A stretch of 64,000 nt of DNA from Acanthamoeba castellanii str. Neff (lineage: Eukaryota; Discosea; Longamoebia; Acanthamoebidae): NCBI RefSeq assembly GCF_000313135.1, contig NW_004457538.1, positions 86,324 through 150,323 on the forward strand, written 5' to 3'. Below the pieces are notes generated by a model. That model did not search any database. It saw nothing but the letters and a program-made list of their open reading frames with translations, and was not told the DNA's origin. Position 1 is the first letter of the stretch. Each line of letters begins with the position of its first letter. Of the stretch, positions 44,530 through 55,891 are shown one piece after another. The translations under genes were made by a program, and so were the position numbers.

Positions 44530-44670
44530 GTGCTCTTCCTCTTCTCTCATTGTTGCAGGTGGTTTGAGGTCAGACAGGAGCTCAAGTGCACACCCACTAC
44601 TTCACAGTGCTCAGTGACCTTGGCTGCCCCTGTACACACCAGCAGGTTGACATCAGCACAGAATGAATAA

Positions 44671-44755
44671 CTCCACCACCACCACCACACCACCGCCACT
44701 GCTGCACTGCCGCACCACCACCGCCTCACCACCACCACTACCACCGCCTCCGCCT
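44671..44755. repeat. CCA/CCG trinucleotide-rich tract
   Basis: Imperfect (CCA/CAC/CCG)n between the plus tRNA and the 3' end of the next gene. No reading frame is claimed here. Confidence 0.6.
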
Positions 44756-44816
44756 TGGACCTGGCACTTGGTGATGGTTATGAGGGTGTGCACGTCTACC
44801 CAACAATTCATTTTAT

Positions 44817-46706
44817 TTACTTGCGTTGCGGAAGGCGCCTGATGTAGATGTAGACCAGCAGCTTGAGGAAGGAGTTGGCCAGCTTGTTCTGGAACATGAA
44901 CAGGAACGCGGCGGTGAGCACCGACTGCACGATCTTTGACTCAATCCCTGTGATGTGTGTGTGTGTGTGTTGGGTGTGTCGTGTGTGTGTGTGTTGGGTA
45001 CACACGTCATTTGCAGTGATTAGTGAACAGTCTTAAGCCAAGTGGCGGCGGGGGGGAGTGTAGTACCCTTGAAGAAGGAGCCGATGCCCTCCTGGGTGTA
45101 GATCTTCTGGAGCACATCGAGCGTGCCCGAGTACTTGCCCTTGGCCTGCAGTCGGGTCTTCACCGTGATGTACGGATCTGCATCGGGGGGGGGATGAGAG
45201 CGCGACACACACACGCGCGCGCGCGCACACACACACACACGACACACGACACACGACACGTTCATCGACATTGCCGGGAGGGGTTGGTGTACATGTGACA
45301 ACGGTGGCCACCGTCTTGGCGATGGCGCCGAGGAGGAAGAAATCGGACGAGGAGAGCTGGCGCCCCGGGGTCCGCTTTTCCCACACCGCCTTGACCCGCT
45401 CGAACACCTTCAATGCACCACACGCACAACACACCGCACACGCACGACACGACACACGACGTCAAAGGTAAGCAACCGAGACATGGGAGCAATGGGTACC
45501 ACACGCACCATGTACTGGAGGGCCGGGTTGATGACGAGGATCAGGGAGGGCACGAGCCCGTTCCAGAAGGCCTTGAGGCCGCCCTCCTGGTAGATCTCCT
45601 GGACGACCTGCAGGATGCCCTTCTGCTTGGGCCTCGCCGTCTTGAAGCCGACCTCGTCGTCCTTCTTGGTCGTCTCACGGCCCGTCTGCAGGCGAGTGGT
45701 CACCACCCTGTCGCCACATTCATTTTATTAGAATTATTATATTATAAATAATAATCAAATACAAATATACAAATAAATACAAATACGATTACAATTACAA
45801 TTACAATTACAATTACAAAAATGATGGAGGCATTGGAGCGCGGACCAGAATGGGTTGGTGAAGATGACGGTGATGGCTCCGGCGAGTGCTGTGAAAAGAA
45901 GAAGGGGAAGAAGAAGATGATGAGGAGGAGGAGGAGGAGGAAAGAAGATGTGATGAGAAGAGAGTTTGGATGGCTGGGAGAAGGTGGAGGTGGAGAGGTG
46001 TTCTACCGCCGATGAGGAGGGAGGCGAAAGTGCCCACGGCTCGCTTCTTGGGACCCTTGCCTTCGGCGACGGAACGGAAGAACGCGTACCAGTAGTAGTA
46101 CACGCCTGCACGACACGACACCCGCAACACGACACGACACACAAGGCGCAAAATAAGAAACGAGAAGAAGGTTGCATGGCAGCGCGTGTGCGTGTGCGGT
46201 GGTGCGTGTGCGTGCCTTGGGCGTAGGCGTTGCCGATGAGGGCGGGAGCGAGGCCGGCGTAGAGGGACGTCCAGCCCTCCTCGCGCAGCACGTGCAAGAA
46301 CGTGTCGATCGGTCCTCCGTAGTTGGACCTCACCTGCACGTGACCAGACAATCATTCATTTATTATTTATGAATTATTTGTTATTTATTCATTTATATGG
46401 CTTATTATTATTACGCTGTAACAAAATAAAAATAAAAATAAAAATTATCAGCTACGTGCCTGCAGCTTGGTGACGATGGTGTACAGCGGGTAGGTAAGGC
46501 CCAGCGAGATCGCTCCGCCTCCCGCTCCTGTGGTGCAACGCAGCAGCAGGTGTTGTTAATCGCAGTCAAGCCTCGGCCTTGTCGATGGCGCAGAGCAATC
46601 TACAGAAATTTGAGATCGGATGCGTACCGGCAAGCGCCGCTGCCGGCGAGGCAAGATCGCGCTCGAGCTGCGCGACCACAGCATCCATCGAAACTCGTTC
46701 GCTCAT
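44817..46706 (-). CDS. Peroxisomal-type adenine nucleotide carrier (SLC25A17/PNC-like)
   Basis: Member of the mitochondrial carrier superfamily. It starts MSERVSMDAVVAQLERDLAS at 46706 and stops TAA 44817, with about eight exons. The first helix region reads GGGAISLGLTYPLYTIVTKL, the family PxxxxxT/K variant, followed by GWTSLYAGLAPALIGNAYAQ and VYYYWYAFF. The second repeat has VVTTRLQTGRE, then YQEGGLKAFWNGLVPSLILV and NPALQYM. The third has YITVKTRLQAKGKYSGTLDV. The degenerate first signature, the long loop after the second one and the NPALQYM string resemble peroxisomal ATP/AMP carriers (PMP34, plant PNC) rather than mitochondrial ones. That family supplies ATP for peroxisomal acyl-CoA synthesis. 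The substrate call is inference from subgroup similarity. Confidence 0.75.
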
Positions 46707-46942
46707 CCTCGTGTTATGTTGTGCGCGCGTATAGTTTGTCGATTTGTTCGCGACAGCAAGTAGAAGAGGCCTCGCTGCGGGAACTACTTCTTCCCCAAGC
46801 GAAAAGCGCCGGAAAAGACAATGAGCAATCAATCCAAAAATGTTTGGTATGCCAAGCCAAATTGGGTGCGTTCATCACATTCTTTAGTAGAGAGCCGGGC
46901 AAAAAAACACAAAAAGAGGAGGGCACTGTGGGGGGCCGAGGC

Positions 46943-48662
46943 TTAGAAGTCGTCGAGGTCGAGCTGGTCCTGGAAGTTGCCCACAGAGTCCCTGCCGAGG
47001 GTGAAGTAGAACTTGTCCAGGTGGTAGATCCTCATGTAACCATCCTCACTTCCGCTCGTGTAGCTGTTTCGAGTAGAAGAAGATGGAAATGAGACATGAT
47101 GGCTCGAGTAGAAGAAGAGAGAGGAAAAAAAAAGATGTAGCAAGACGATGTTGTGACGTTATATACCTCTTGCCGTCGGGAGCGTAGGAGATGGTGTTGA
47201 TGGGACCGAAGTGGCCCTTGATGGAGCCCAGCTCCTCCTCGAAAATCATGTCGTAGATGCGGGCCTCGAAACCGCCAGACTCGACGGCGGAGGTGGTCAC
47301 ACCGTGCGCCTTCTGACCACCACCCAGCAGGACGTGGTCCAGGATGGGCGAGATCGCAGCCGAGTTCACGGGCTTGGCCGACTCGAACGTCTTCAGCAGC
47401 TTGAACGTCTTGCTGTCGTACAACTGGGGAATGGAAGAAATAGTAGAAGAAGAAGGTGAGTGCGCAAGCCTCAAGTGGAGAGGGAAGTGGCTGTTGGCTT
47501 ACCCTGGCGGTACGGTCATCCGACGATGTGATGAAGTAGGTCTCGTCCCACGAGAAGGCGATGGAGTTCACCTGAGCCTGGTGGTCCGTGATTGTGTGCA
47601 GGAGCTCTCCGCTCTGTATTTGGTCAAGTAGAAGAGAGATCAGAACACAAACCATTGTGGTGCGTATGACAACAGGGAAAGGAGAAGTAGAAGAAGCGAA
47701 CCTCAGGATCGTGTATGTACACCGAGCAGTCCTCGCTGGAGTAGATGATGTATTTGTTGAGGGGTCCCCACAGCGCTTGTGTGATCTTCGCGCTGGGCGT
47801 GGGAGCCACGATCTCCCGCATGGGCAGCGGGTTCTCTGCAGTGCGGCCCAAAGAAGTGAGAAGGTTAGCACAGACAAGAGGCACCAACATGTAGCGCGGT
47901 GTACGCCGCCACCGTACGTTTGGCGGGCCTCTCGGGGTCGAGCTTGTAGATGTAGATGGACGAGGCCAGCTTGGTGAAGGGATCAGTCACCGCAAGGAAT
48001 TTGCGGTCGCCCTTGGCAAAAGCGACGCACCTCACGGGTGCTCGGTGAGACCTGATAGCGCGCAGATTTCAATGTCAACCGAAGAACGTACAGATTTATC
48101 TGGAGATTGGCGAATCCACCAATCTACATGGTAAAATTGGCAACAATTTTCGGTGTAGAGGGCATACCAGGAGAAGAGCTCCTCGCCGGTCTCAACATTC
48201 CAAAGCTTGGCCGTGGTGTCGGCGGAAGCAGTGAGAAGAAGCTTGCTATCCCCTGTAAACAAAACGAAATCATAAGAAAAATGTAGCAGGAGGTTGATTG
48301 ATGCCGAACGCAGAGAATGAGGAAATTGGAGCGTACATGAGACATCAAGCGACCACACAGCACCGGTGTGGCCCTTGTAGGTGCCGAGGCGCTCACCGGT
48401 GTCGGAGAACCACACGCACGGGGTGGGATCCTTGGCGGCACTGAAGATCAGATCGCCATCTCTGTTGTACTTCAAGAACGTGAGCGCCCTCTCGTGTCCC
48501 TTGAGCAGAATCGGTCTCTGCAATGTGACAATTGTGTCCCCATGTCAGCGATCAGGCGGTATATTTGGATGGCGATCTCAAAGCCGCAGCGGCACGAGGA
48601 CACAAGCGCAGCTTCAAAGGGAAGACAAAGAGGGAGCATGACAATAATCGACTCATTACCAT
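46943..48662 (-). CDS. EIF3I: eIF3 subunit i (WD40 translation initiation factor)
   Basis: Seven-bladed WD40 protein of the eIF3 complex, which brings the 43S pre-initiation complex to mRNA. The first coding exon is only the ATG (48660-48662), followed at once by GTAATGAG. The next exon starts at 48517 with AGACCG, giving [19 protein letters not shown], matching the conserved N-terminus of eIF3i. Later strings are [100 protein letters not shown] and [20 protein letters not shown]. It ends [20 protein letters not shown], stop TAA 46943. Length and blade order are as in animals, fungi and plants. A 5' UTR may precede the ATG in the same exon. Confidence 0.93.
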
Positions 48663-49038
48663 TGTCTGTTGTGGATGAAATCAACAAATGGGCTTTTTGT
48701 GGCTTAGATGCAGAAAAAAGCAGGGCCGGAGAGAAAGGTGGCAGAATAGCAGAGTAAAAAGGCAGACGGGAAAAGGCCGTGAATTATAATTGTGCACGAA
48801 TGCTGCAGAGATGAGAATCCTGCCACCAAGGCCTTTTTACACCACAGCAAACATTGGTCATGTAGCACAGCCACCACCAGGATGAAGGAAGCTGAGAAGT
48901 TGCTCTAGGGATATCGTGCTGATACATGTTCAAGTTGAGATCCCCTCACAAAAGGCTTCATTTTTTTTGTCGTTGGCACAAAATGGCGCCAACTGGCAAA
49001 AAGTTGGTGGAATTTTTTATTACCTTTGATGCTTGCAG
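48663..49038. promoter_or_regulatory. Divergent promoter region, eIF3i and SMC6
   Basis: About 375 bp between divergent start codons. It carries the E2F-like site at 48983-48992. The last bases before the SMC6 ATG (TTGATGCTTGCAG) could be the end of a 5' UTR intron. Confidence 0.5.
48983..48992 (-). promoter_or_regulatory. E2F-like site upstream of SMC6
   Basis: ATGGCGCCAA (TTGGCGCCAT on the minus strand) contains the TTGGCGCC form of the E2F consensus, 47 bp upstream of the SMC6 ATG. Cell-cycle control of SMC6 is plausible; the match alone does not prove binding. Confidence 0.4.
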
Positions 49039-52000
49039 ATGCAGAAGGCCACGCCGAAGCGTCGAGCACCATCGGGAGATGGTGTCAAGAATGGGGAACA
49101 AGCCAGTGGGTCCAGCAAACGGCCACGGCTGTCTTCGATCACGAATGAAGAAGAGCAGGAGGATGTCGCTACATCTCACTACAGCGAGTCTGAAAATCGT
49201 CTCCTTGATCGAGTCGCGCGAATGGAAGCCGAGGGCGAACAAGAATTACAAAACCTGGATGAAGAAGAGTTGACACGACACGAGAAGCATCGAAACATGC
49301 AGCAAACGGAAGCCGAGGTGGGCATTATTGAAATGATCAAGCTCGAGAACTTCATGTGCCATCGTCACCTGGAGCTGAAGCTGGGACCCAACATCAACTT
49401 CATCATTGGCCAAAATGGAAGTACGTTCAACCCCACGCACCAGATTATTTCATTTAACGGCAAATTTAATCGCAAATTGTAACCGTTAACTGCTAATCTT
49501 GCTATTATCTAACAATCAACCCATCTCTCCAATCCAAGGCGGTAAGAGCGCCGTGCTGGTCGCACTCACTGTGTGCTTGGGAGCAAAGGCTGGCTTCACC
49601 AATCGTGGAAAGAAGATTACCAACTTCATCCGTGGAGACGCCAGGTTCGTTGACTCCCCCTTTGATGGTCATTCGCGCTCTCTCTTTTCTCTCACATCAT
49701 CACACGCAACAGCTCGGCCTCTGTATCTGTGACGCTGCGCAATCGTGGCGCGGAGGCCTACAAGCCCGACCTCTACGGCAAGACCATCACCATCATTAGG
49801 ACCATCGCACGGTCCGGCTCGTCGGGCTACAAAGTCAAGAGTGACAGCGGTACGCGAGTCTCCAGCAGGTCATGAGGGTGGCTCGAGCCACCAGCCACCT
49901 CACCCTTTTGGATTGTGTGCAGGCAAGACGATCGCGACAACGAGGCGTGAGGTGCTGATGGTGATGGAGCAGTTCAACATACAGATCGAGAACCCCTGTG
50001 TGATCCTCATGCAGGACACCAGCAGGGCGTTCTTGAACGCGAGTAAGCCCGCCGAGAAGTACAAGTTCTTCCTGAGCGCCACCCAGCTCCAGCAGATCAG
50101 TGACGACTACCGCACAGTCGACGTCAAGGTGCGTTTTCCTTTCCTTTGACAGCTCACATCAATGATTGCGCCGCGAGCCACGTGCTGACATCGCCGCGCC
50201 GTTGTGACAACAATGTTGTTTTTTTCCCCCCCAGCTGAACGGTATGAAGCAAACGCTGGAGAATAAGCAAGACGTACTGCCCGACCTGAAGAAGAGGGTC
50301 CAGGAGCTGGAGCATCAGTTCAGGGAAGTGGCCAAGCTGCGCGACCTCGAAAGCCAGGTCAGCCAACCCCACCCCCCTCTCCCCCCCCTACTCACGCTTT
50401 ATATCAAGGCCCTCTAGGCCAGCTGAGCTTTGCGCAGCTTCGCTAACCCCGCGTGTGGCACAACACGCTGCAACAGGTCCGCAAAATGAAGGGCCACCTG
50501 ATTTGGGCGCAGCTTCAAGGCCGAGAAAAAGAGCTGGCCGAGTTGCGCGAGAAGGTCGAGGCCCGCCAGCGCGAGATCGACAAGAACGACCAGGTCCTGG
50601 ACAAGGTGCGGCCGCCACCACTGCCTTCGCATGCCGTCTCGCCCCCACCCGAGCGCAGCGCAACACAACACTGTTGAGATTTCTTTTGACTCACCAAAGC
50701 TTGCTTGCGCTGTCGTCGTTAACATCATCAGATCAAGAACGCGACGCAAAAGCTCACGGAGAAGTACGAGGCCCGGCAGAAGCTGGTGGACGAAACCGGC
50801 GCGCAGATCCGTGCGGCCACCGCGGAGGTCGAGACCTACCGCACCCAGATCGGCGAGATCAAGCGCGGCATGAGCCACCACCAGAACACGGTCAAGGACC
50901 TGCGGAAGAGGCGCGACGAGCTGGCGCTGCGTATCAGGAAGCTGCAGGAATTCATCAGCGACGTGCAGGAGAAGGCCATGCGCGACACACAGTGCGCCTA
51001 CACCAGCTCGCCCCATTCCCCGTGCCTGGCGCACCCGCCTCTGCTGACGCCACCCTTCGCAGAGCGGAGAAGCTGGAGAGGCAGGAGAGGATCGCGGCGC
51101 TGCAGGCGGCGTTGCAGGCGCAGCACGAGAAGGCCGAGGCGATGGACCAGGAGCTCGCCGAACACGAGCGCCAGCGCCAGAGCATCGACGCCGAACTGAA
51201 GGACCTCACCGCCAAGGAGCGCGAGGTCGTTCAGGAGGTACATACATCCGCACCTTGCCGGCTTCCCCCCCCCCCTCTTCTCCACTTCTCACCGCCTGGG
51301 ATTCACACGACGTCGCTCTTTTGCCCCGGTGGCGTGCAGGCACAAAAACTCGAGGGCCAGATCCGCACGCTGGAGCTGCAGAAGGCGGACCGCACGCGCT
51401 GCTTCGGCCGAAACATGCCCGCCCTGCTCGACGCCATCAACAGGTGCGTGAGACAACTGCCACGCCAGCCTTCTTTGCTCGAATTGTGTGTGTGTGTGTG
51501 TGTGTGTCGTGCGTGTGGCATGTGTGCGTCGTGTGTGTGTGTGCATCGTGTGCGTGTGTGTTGTGATAGCATTCTATGCGGCTGACCACTTGTTACACTG
51601 ACAACCCTTTGTTCGAACGGGGACGAGAGCAGGGAGCGTCGGTGGCAAAAGAAGCCCATCGGCCCGCTGGGCCTTTGCCTGACGATCAAGGACGACCAAT
51701 GGGCGACGGCCATCGAAACCGCGCTCGGTCGTACCATGGACGCCTTTGTCGTCGACAACCACCACGACGAGAAGATCCTCAAGGAGATCGGACGGCGCGT
51801 GGGGCAGGTGTGTCATCACCCCCCCCCTCTTCCCCCTTCTCCCCCACCCCCACAAAACCATCAATTCAGCGCTCAAGTGCTCACGCGTCGTGTCTTGCTT
51901 CATCACCTGCAGGTGCCGGACATGTATGTGCAGCGGTTCCAAGACCGGGTCTACCACATACCGGACAATGCGCTGCCTCCGCCCCACCTCACCACCGTCC

Positions 52001-52577
52001 TCTCTCAGCTCCAGGCCGACGAAGTACGCCCCTCGCCCTTCCCCCCCCCTTTTTTTTCTTCGCGTGCGTCTTGTGTCTGACTGACCGTGTTCGGGTGATG
52101 GTGGCGGTGGCGGCGGTCCCTCCGCTACACGATCTCGTGCACCACAGGTCATGGTGTACAACTGCCTGATCGATCAGCGGCAGATCGATAACATCATTCT
52201 CATCCCGGATCGACAGCAGGCCTCACAGGTTGGTCCCCCCCCTCACTTGTGCAGCTATGTAACTGGCCAACCACATTGCACAGATTTATCTCACTACACG
52301 CCACTACACGCCACACCACCACTGCGACTGATGATCAGATCATGTTCCGACAACGGCCGCCGAACGCGAGAGAGGGCTACTTGCCGGACGGCTCGCGACT
52401 GCTGGTGCGCGGCGGCGCTGAAGTGTTCAACGCCGGAAACACGCGCGCGCGGAGGCTCGGCCGCAATTTCGAGGAGCAGATCCGGGACGCCCACGTTGCG
52501 CTCGAGCACAAGCAGAAGGAGGCCGCGCACTTCAGGCCGCGCGTGCAGGAGCTGCGAAGCGCTGCCGATGCCGTACG

Positions 52578-52635
<58 letters not shown>

Positions 52636-54568
52636 CGACACACACGCATTATTTGCTGACGCCAATCCAATCGTGGGTGGTGGTGGTGGGGCGTAGACCG
52701 CGCGAGCGCTCACGCAGCTCCGTAAGCAACGGGCGGCGCTCAAGCGGGACGAGGGTCGGCTCACGGCCGACATCCACGAGCTCCAATCGGTGCGAGAGGA
52801 GGCCCCGCCCGACATCTCCGAAGCTCAGACCAGTCTCGAGGTACCCCCCACAACCCACGACACGACACGACCAACGACACGACACGCAACACGACACGCG
52901 ACACGACACGACACGACACGACACGACACGTGTGTGGTTTGTCTCTAACTTTGGGGTGTCAATGGGGAAACAGGGTTTTCTGAAGACGAAGGAGGAGCTC
53001 GAGGCCGAGCTGGCCAAGGCCATGGAGGTGGCCGGCCAGGTGCCGGAGGAGCTGGGGCCGTTGCAGGACAAGTTCGCCGAGAAGAAGGCCGAGATCGAGA
53101 ACCTGGCCGCCCGCAGCGAACAGATCGCCGCCAAGCTCACGAGCGTGCACAAGAACATCACCACCGTACGCCCTCCCCTCACCTTCCCGCTGTGATGACG
53201 TCAGCAGCTGCTGACGTGTGTCGTGCGTGTGCGCGCGTGTGTGGAATTGCAGATAGCGGCGAGGGAGAAGCAGATGGTGCTCAACAAGGAGAAGCTGATG
53301 CAGTCCAAGCTGGAGGAGGAGACGTCGCTGGCGGAGCAGCGCGCCGCGCTGGACGAGGAAATGCGCCGGGCCGAGCAGGCCGTCCCGCGGCCCGAGGAGG
53401 ACCTGCCGCCGCCGGCCCACCTCCAGCGCGAGATCCAGAAAATGGAGGCCCGCATCCGCTCGCAGACGGTACCCCCGCGCGCCTTGTGTGTGTCGTGTGT
53501 CGTGTGTCGTGTGTCGTGTGTCGTGTGTGTCATCTGCAGTGTCAACGACTCAACGTTGTTGCTTGGGTGGGCGATGTGCGTGTGTGTGTTGGTGTGGACA
53601 GGACGGCCAACGGAGTCCGGCGGAGATCACGCGCGAGTTCAAGGCGGCCAAGAAGGCGTACGACGAGGCCACGTTCAAGGTGCAGCTGTTGAGCAGCCTG
53701 CTCGAACTCCTCGAAAACGACCTCAGGGTAGAGACAGCTTCGCTTCTCCTTATTTATTTATTTATTTATTGTTTGTTTGTTTGTTTGTTGCATTTTCATT
53801 ATCTCGGCGCTAACCAGGTTCGCCACTTTGACGCAGGATCGTCTGAACAAGTGGCTCCTGTTCCGTCGCTCCATCGCCAACCGGACGACCTTCCACTTCC
53901 ACGGATTCCTGAGCCGCAAGGGCTACGCCGGGTACGCGCCCACTTCGCCCGTCGTATTGGGGGGGGGGAACAACGTTTGATGTTGTGCTCATCTCTCACA
54001 TCAACATGATCAACAACAACACGGCCAGGTCGCTCTCGTTCGACCACCAGCACCGCCACCTGGACATCGAAGTGCAGCTCGACGCTGCTCAGGGCGGTCC
54101 GCAGGGCGCACGCGACACGCGAACCCTCTCCGGCGGCGAACGCTCCTTCTCCACCGTCGCTCTCCTGCTCTCCCTGTGGGAAGGTACCATCATCCCGCAC
54201 ACACCGCACACACCGCACACACCGCACACACCGCACACACCGCACACACCGCACACACCGCACACACCGCACACATAGAACGCGCTGACGTGTCGTGTGG
54301 CCGCGCAGCGATGGAGTCGCCCTTCCGTGCGATGGACGAGTTCGACGTGTTCATGGACGCAGTGAACCGCCACCTGTCGCTCAAGCTGCTGATCGAGTCG
54401 GCCCGACAGCAGAGGCACCGCCAGTTCATCTTCATCACGCCACACGACCTCACCTCCGTCGCGTCGGGACCCGACGTGCGGGTGAACCGCATGCGCGACC
54501 CCGAGCGAGCCGACATCGTCGGCATCGGCGCTCAGCAGACCATCCTCGACCAGTACACCCAGTCTTGA
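49039..54568 (+). CDS. SMC6: SMC6, structural maintenance of chromosomes protein 6
   Basis: ATPase of the SMC5/6 DNA-repair complex. It starts [20 protein letters not shown] at 49039 and ends TGA 54568, with about 20 exons. The ATP-binding head half has [19 protein letters not shown] and Walker [21 protein letters not shown], where the serine codon is split by an intron. It continues with [20 protein letters not shown] and [18 protein letters not shown], then long coiled coils. The hinge is at about 51640-52240 ([37 protein letters not shown] and [20 protein letters not shown]). The C-terminal half carries the signature loop [20 protein letters not shown] and Walker [21 protein letters not shown], the DEFDVFMD form being SMC6-specific. 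It ends [20 protein letters not shown]. All catalytic motifs are intact. Introns hold (CA)n and CGACA repeats. Confidence 0.96.
52577..52634. repeat. (CA)n microsatellite in an SMC6 intron
   Basis: About 28 CA units directly after the donor site of an SMC6 intron. Length variation would not alter the protein. Confidence 0.85.
52857..52930. repeat. ACACG/CGACA pentamer repeats in an SMC6 intron
   Basis: Imperfect tandem pentamers of the CGACA/ACACG type over about 70 bp in one SMC6 intron, the same motif as in other introns of this window. Confidence 0.75.
54195..54276. repeat. Tandem 9-bp repeat (CGCACACAC) in an SMC6 intron
   Basis: About nine perfect copies of a 9-base unit (CACACACCG), just before the intron's 3' end. 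Read through, it would encode Pro-His-Thr repeats and then reach a stop at 54276-54278, so a retained intron would truncate SMC6 after the signature loop. Confidence 0.8.
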
Positions 54569-54691
54569 TCATCGTCTTCGTCGTCGTCATGTAATATGAT
54601 CACAGTGTGCGGAAAACAACAAGAACGGTTGGCATGCAACTGTTATATAGTGATGATGGTTGGCATGTAACATTAACAACGTATGTATCAA

Positions 54692-55891
54692 TTACTTGGA
54701 GGGAGGAGGGGAAGAGGGGGAGGCTTCGATGCCCACAAAGCGGAGGATGCGGCCGAGCATGGACTCGAGGGTGAGCGAGGGGAAGAGTGGGCTGAGGAGG
54801 GACAACGTCGCCAGGGCGGCGAACGGCACGAAGCGCTTGGCCGGAAGCAACGGCTGTGGCAGCGTCTCGCTGTGCGTCGACGCGCGGCGTTGGTGAGTGC
54901 ACAAAATAACACGACACGACACGACACGACACACGACATGCAACGCAACGGAAGAATAATGGGTACCTGTCGTAGTAGAGGTTGTTCATGGTGGCCATGA
55001 AGGACGGGTTGAGCGTGTCGGGCTCGTACTCGGTGAGGTAGAGGATGAGCGCCAGCGAGAATCCAGCAAATATTCTGAACCCGCGCTCGGAGCGCACGTC
55101 GAGCGTCTGCGGGATGACGCCGCGCCGCACGCCGCTCACCAGGAGGCCGTAGATGCCCCGCGCGAACAGGTAGAGCACAATCTGATTATTTACACTCCCC
55201 GACAGCCCCTTACTGTCGCCGAACCCTATGTAGCCACCCACAAACCCTGCGTGTCGTGTCGTGTCGTTGTGTCAGACAGCACGCAACACACACACACACA
55301 CACACACAAGTGACTCACCTGCGATCCAACACTCGAGGCCGCCGTCGACGCCCATCCGTCGGAGAATGTAGCAGATGGCCTTGTAGATGCCGACGAACAT
55401 GCCGAGGTTCTTGCCATGCTGCACCAGCTGCTTCATCGTAAACACCAGCCTGTTACGATAGCTGCACGGGTGGTGGTGAAATGCAACAGCGCGTGCAAGA
55501 ACGCCACACGGCACACACAACGACAACGGCTGTGAGAACGCAGCAAAGATGGACAAGGAAGAGGTAAATGATCGATGACGAACCTGGACTCTCGATAGAG
55601 GAGGGCGTAGACGAAGGCCTGGATCACATAGGGTAATCGAATGCGAGCGCCCATCACGATGCCATTCCTACAATTGTTGTAATATAAAATCAGTAGAATT
55701 AAAATTGAGAAGAGATTTGTGGCTCTACACGAATGAAATGAAAGACGAAAAATCGATTCGACCAACCTGTAGCCGCGAAGAGCGCTCAGCAGGGAGCTGT
55801 GTCGAATGAGCCAATTGAAGTGTAGCTTGGCTCCCCGAATAAATGTCGGGGCGGCCGAAGGTATAAGACTTGCAGTTGAAGACGAACTCAT
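54692..55891 (-). CDS. Peroxisomal membrane protein 4 (PXMP4/PMP24-like)
   Basis: Small membrane protein of the Tim17/22/23-PMP24 superfamily, located in the peroxisomal membrane. It starts MSSSSTASLIPSAAPTFIRG at 55891 and ends SPSSPPPSK, TAA at 54692, in six exons. Diagnostic strings are NGIVMGARIRLPYVIQAFVY and ALLYRESR (family: FRNGxxYGxKIRxPHALVM), NNQIVLYLFARGIYGLL, KLVQHG-type basic loop (MKQLVQHGKNLGMFVGIYK) and EYEPDTLNPSFMATMNNLYY (family: EYxxxTLQPSLxxSMTYLY). The GxxxG-rich segment GGYIGFGDSKGLSGSVNNQ is typical of the superfamily. Function in relatives is poorly defined. Confidence 0.85.

Larger units (their letters stand above)
44436..44592. repeat. Right arm of inverted repeat around a tRNA-His gene
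   Basis: Partner of 42188-42344, inverted. It contains a full tRNA-His gene, about 13 bp of matching 5' flank (AACAAGGCCCGCA) and about 73 bp of 3' flank ending at GTGCACA. Four mismatches to the left arm. Confidence 0.85.

Noticed and set aside
44479..44670. Short plus frame across the tRNA-His gene
   Set aside because: Overlaps a complete cloverleaf with its terminator; the tRNA explains the sequence.
54195..54276. Possible CRISPR-like array
   Set aside because: The repeats are contiguous 9-mers without spacers and lie inside an intron of a eukaryotic gene.
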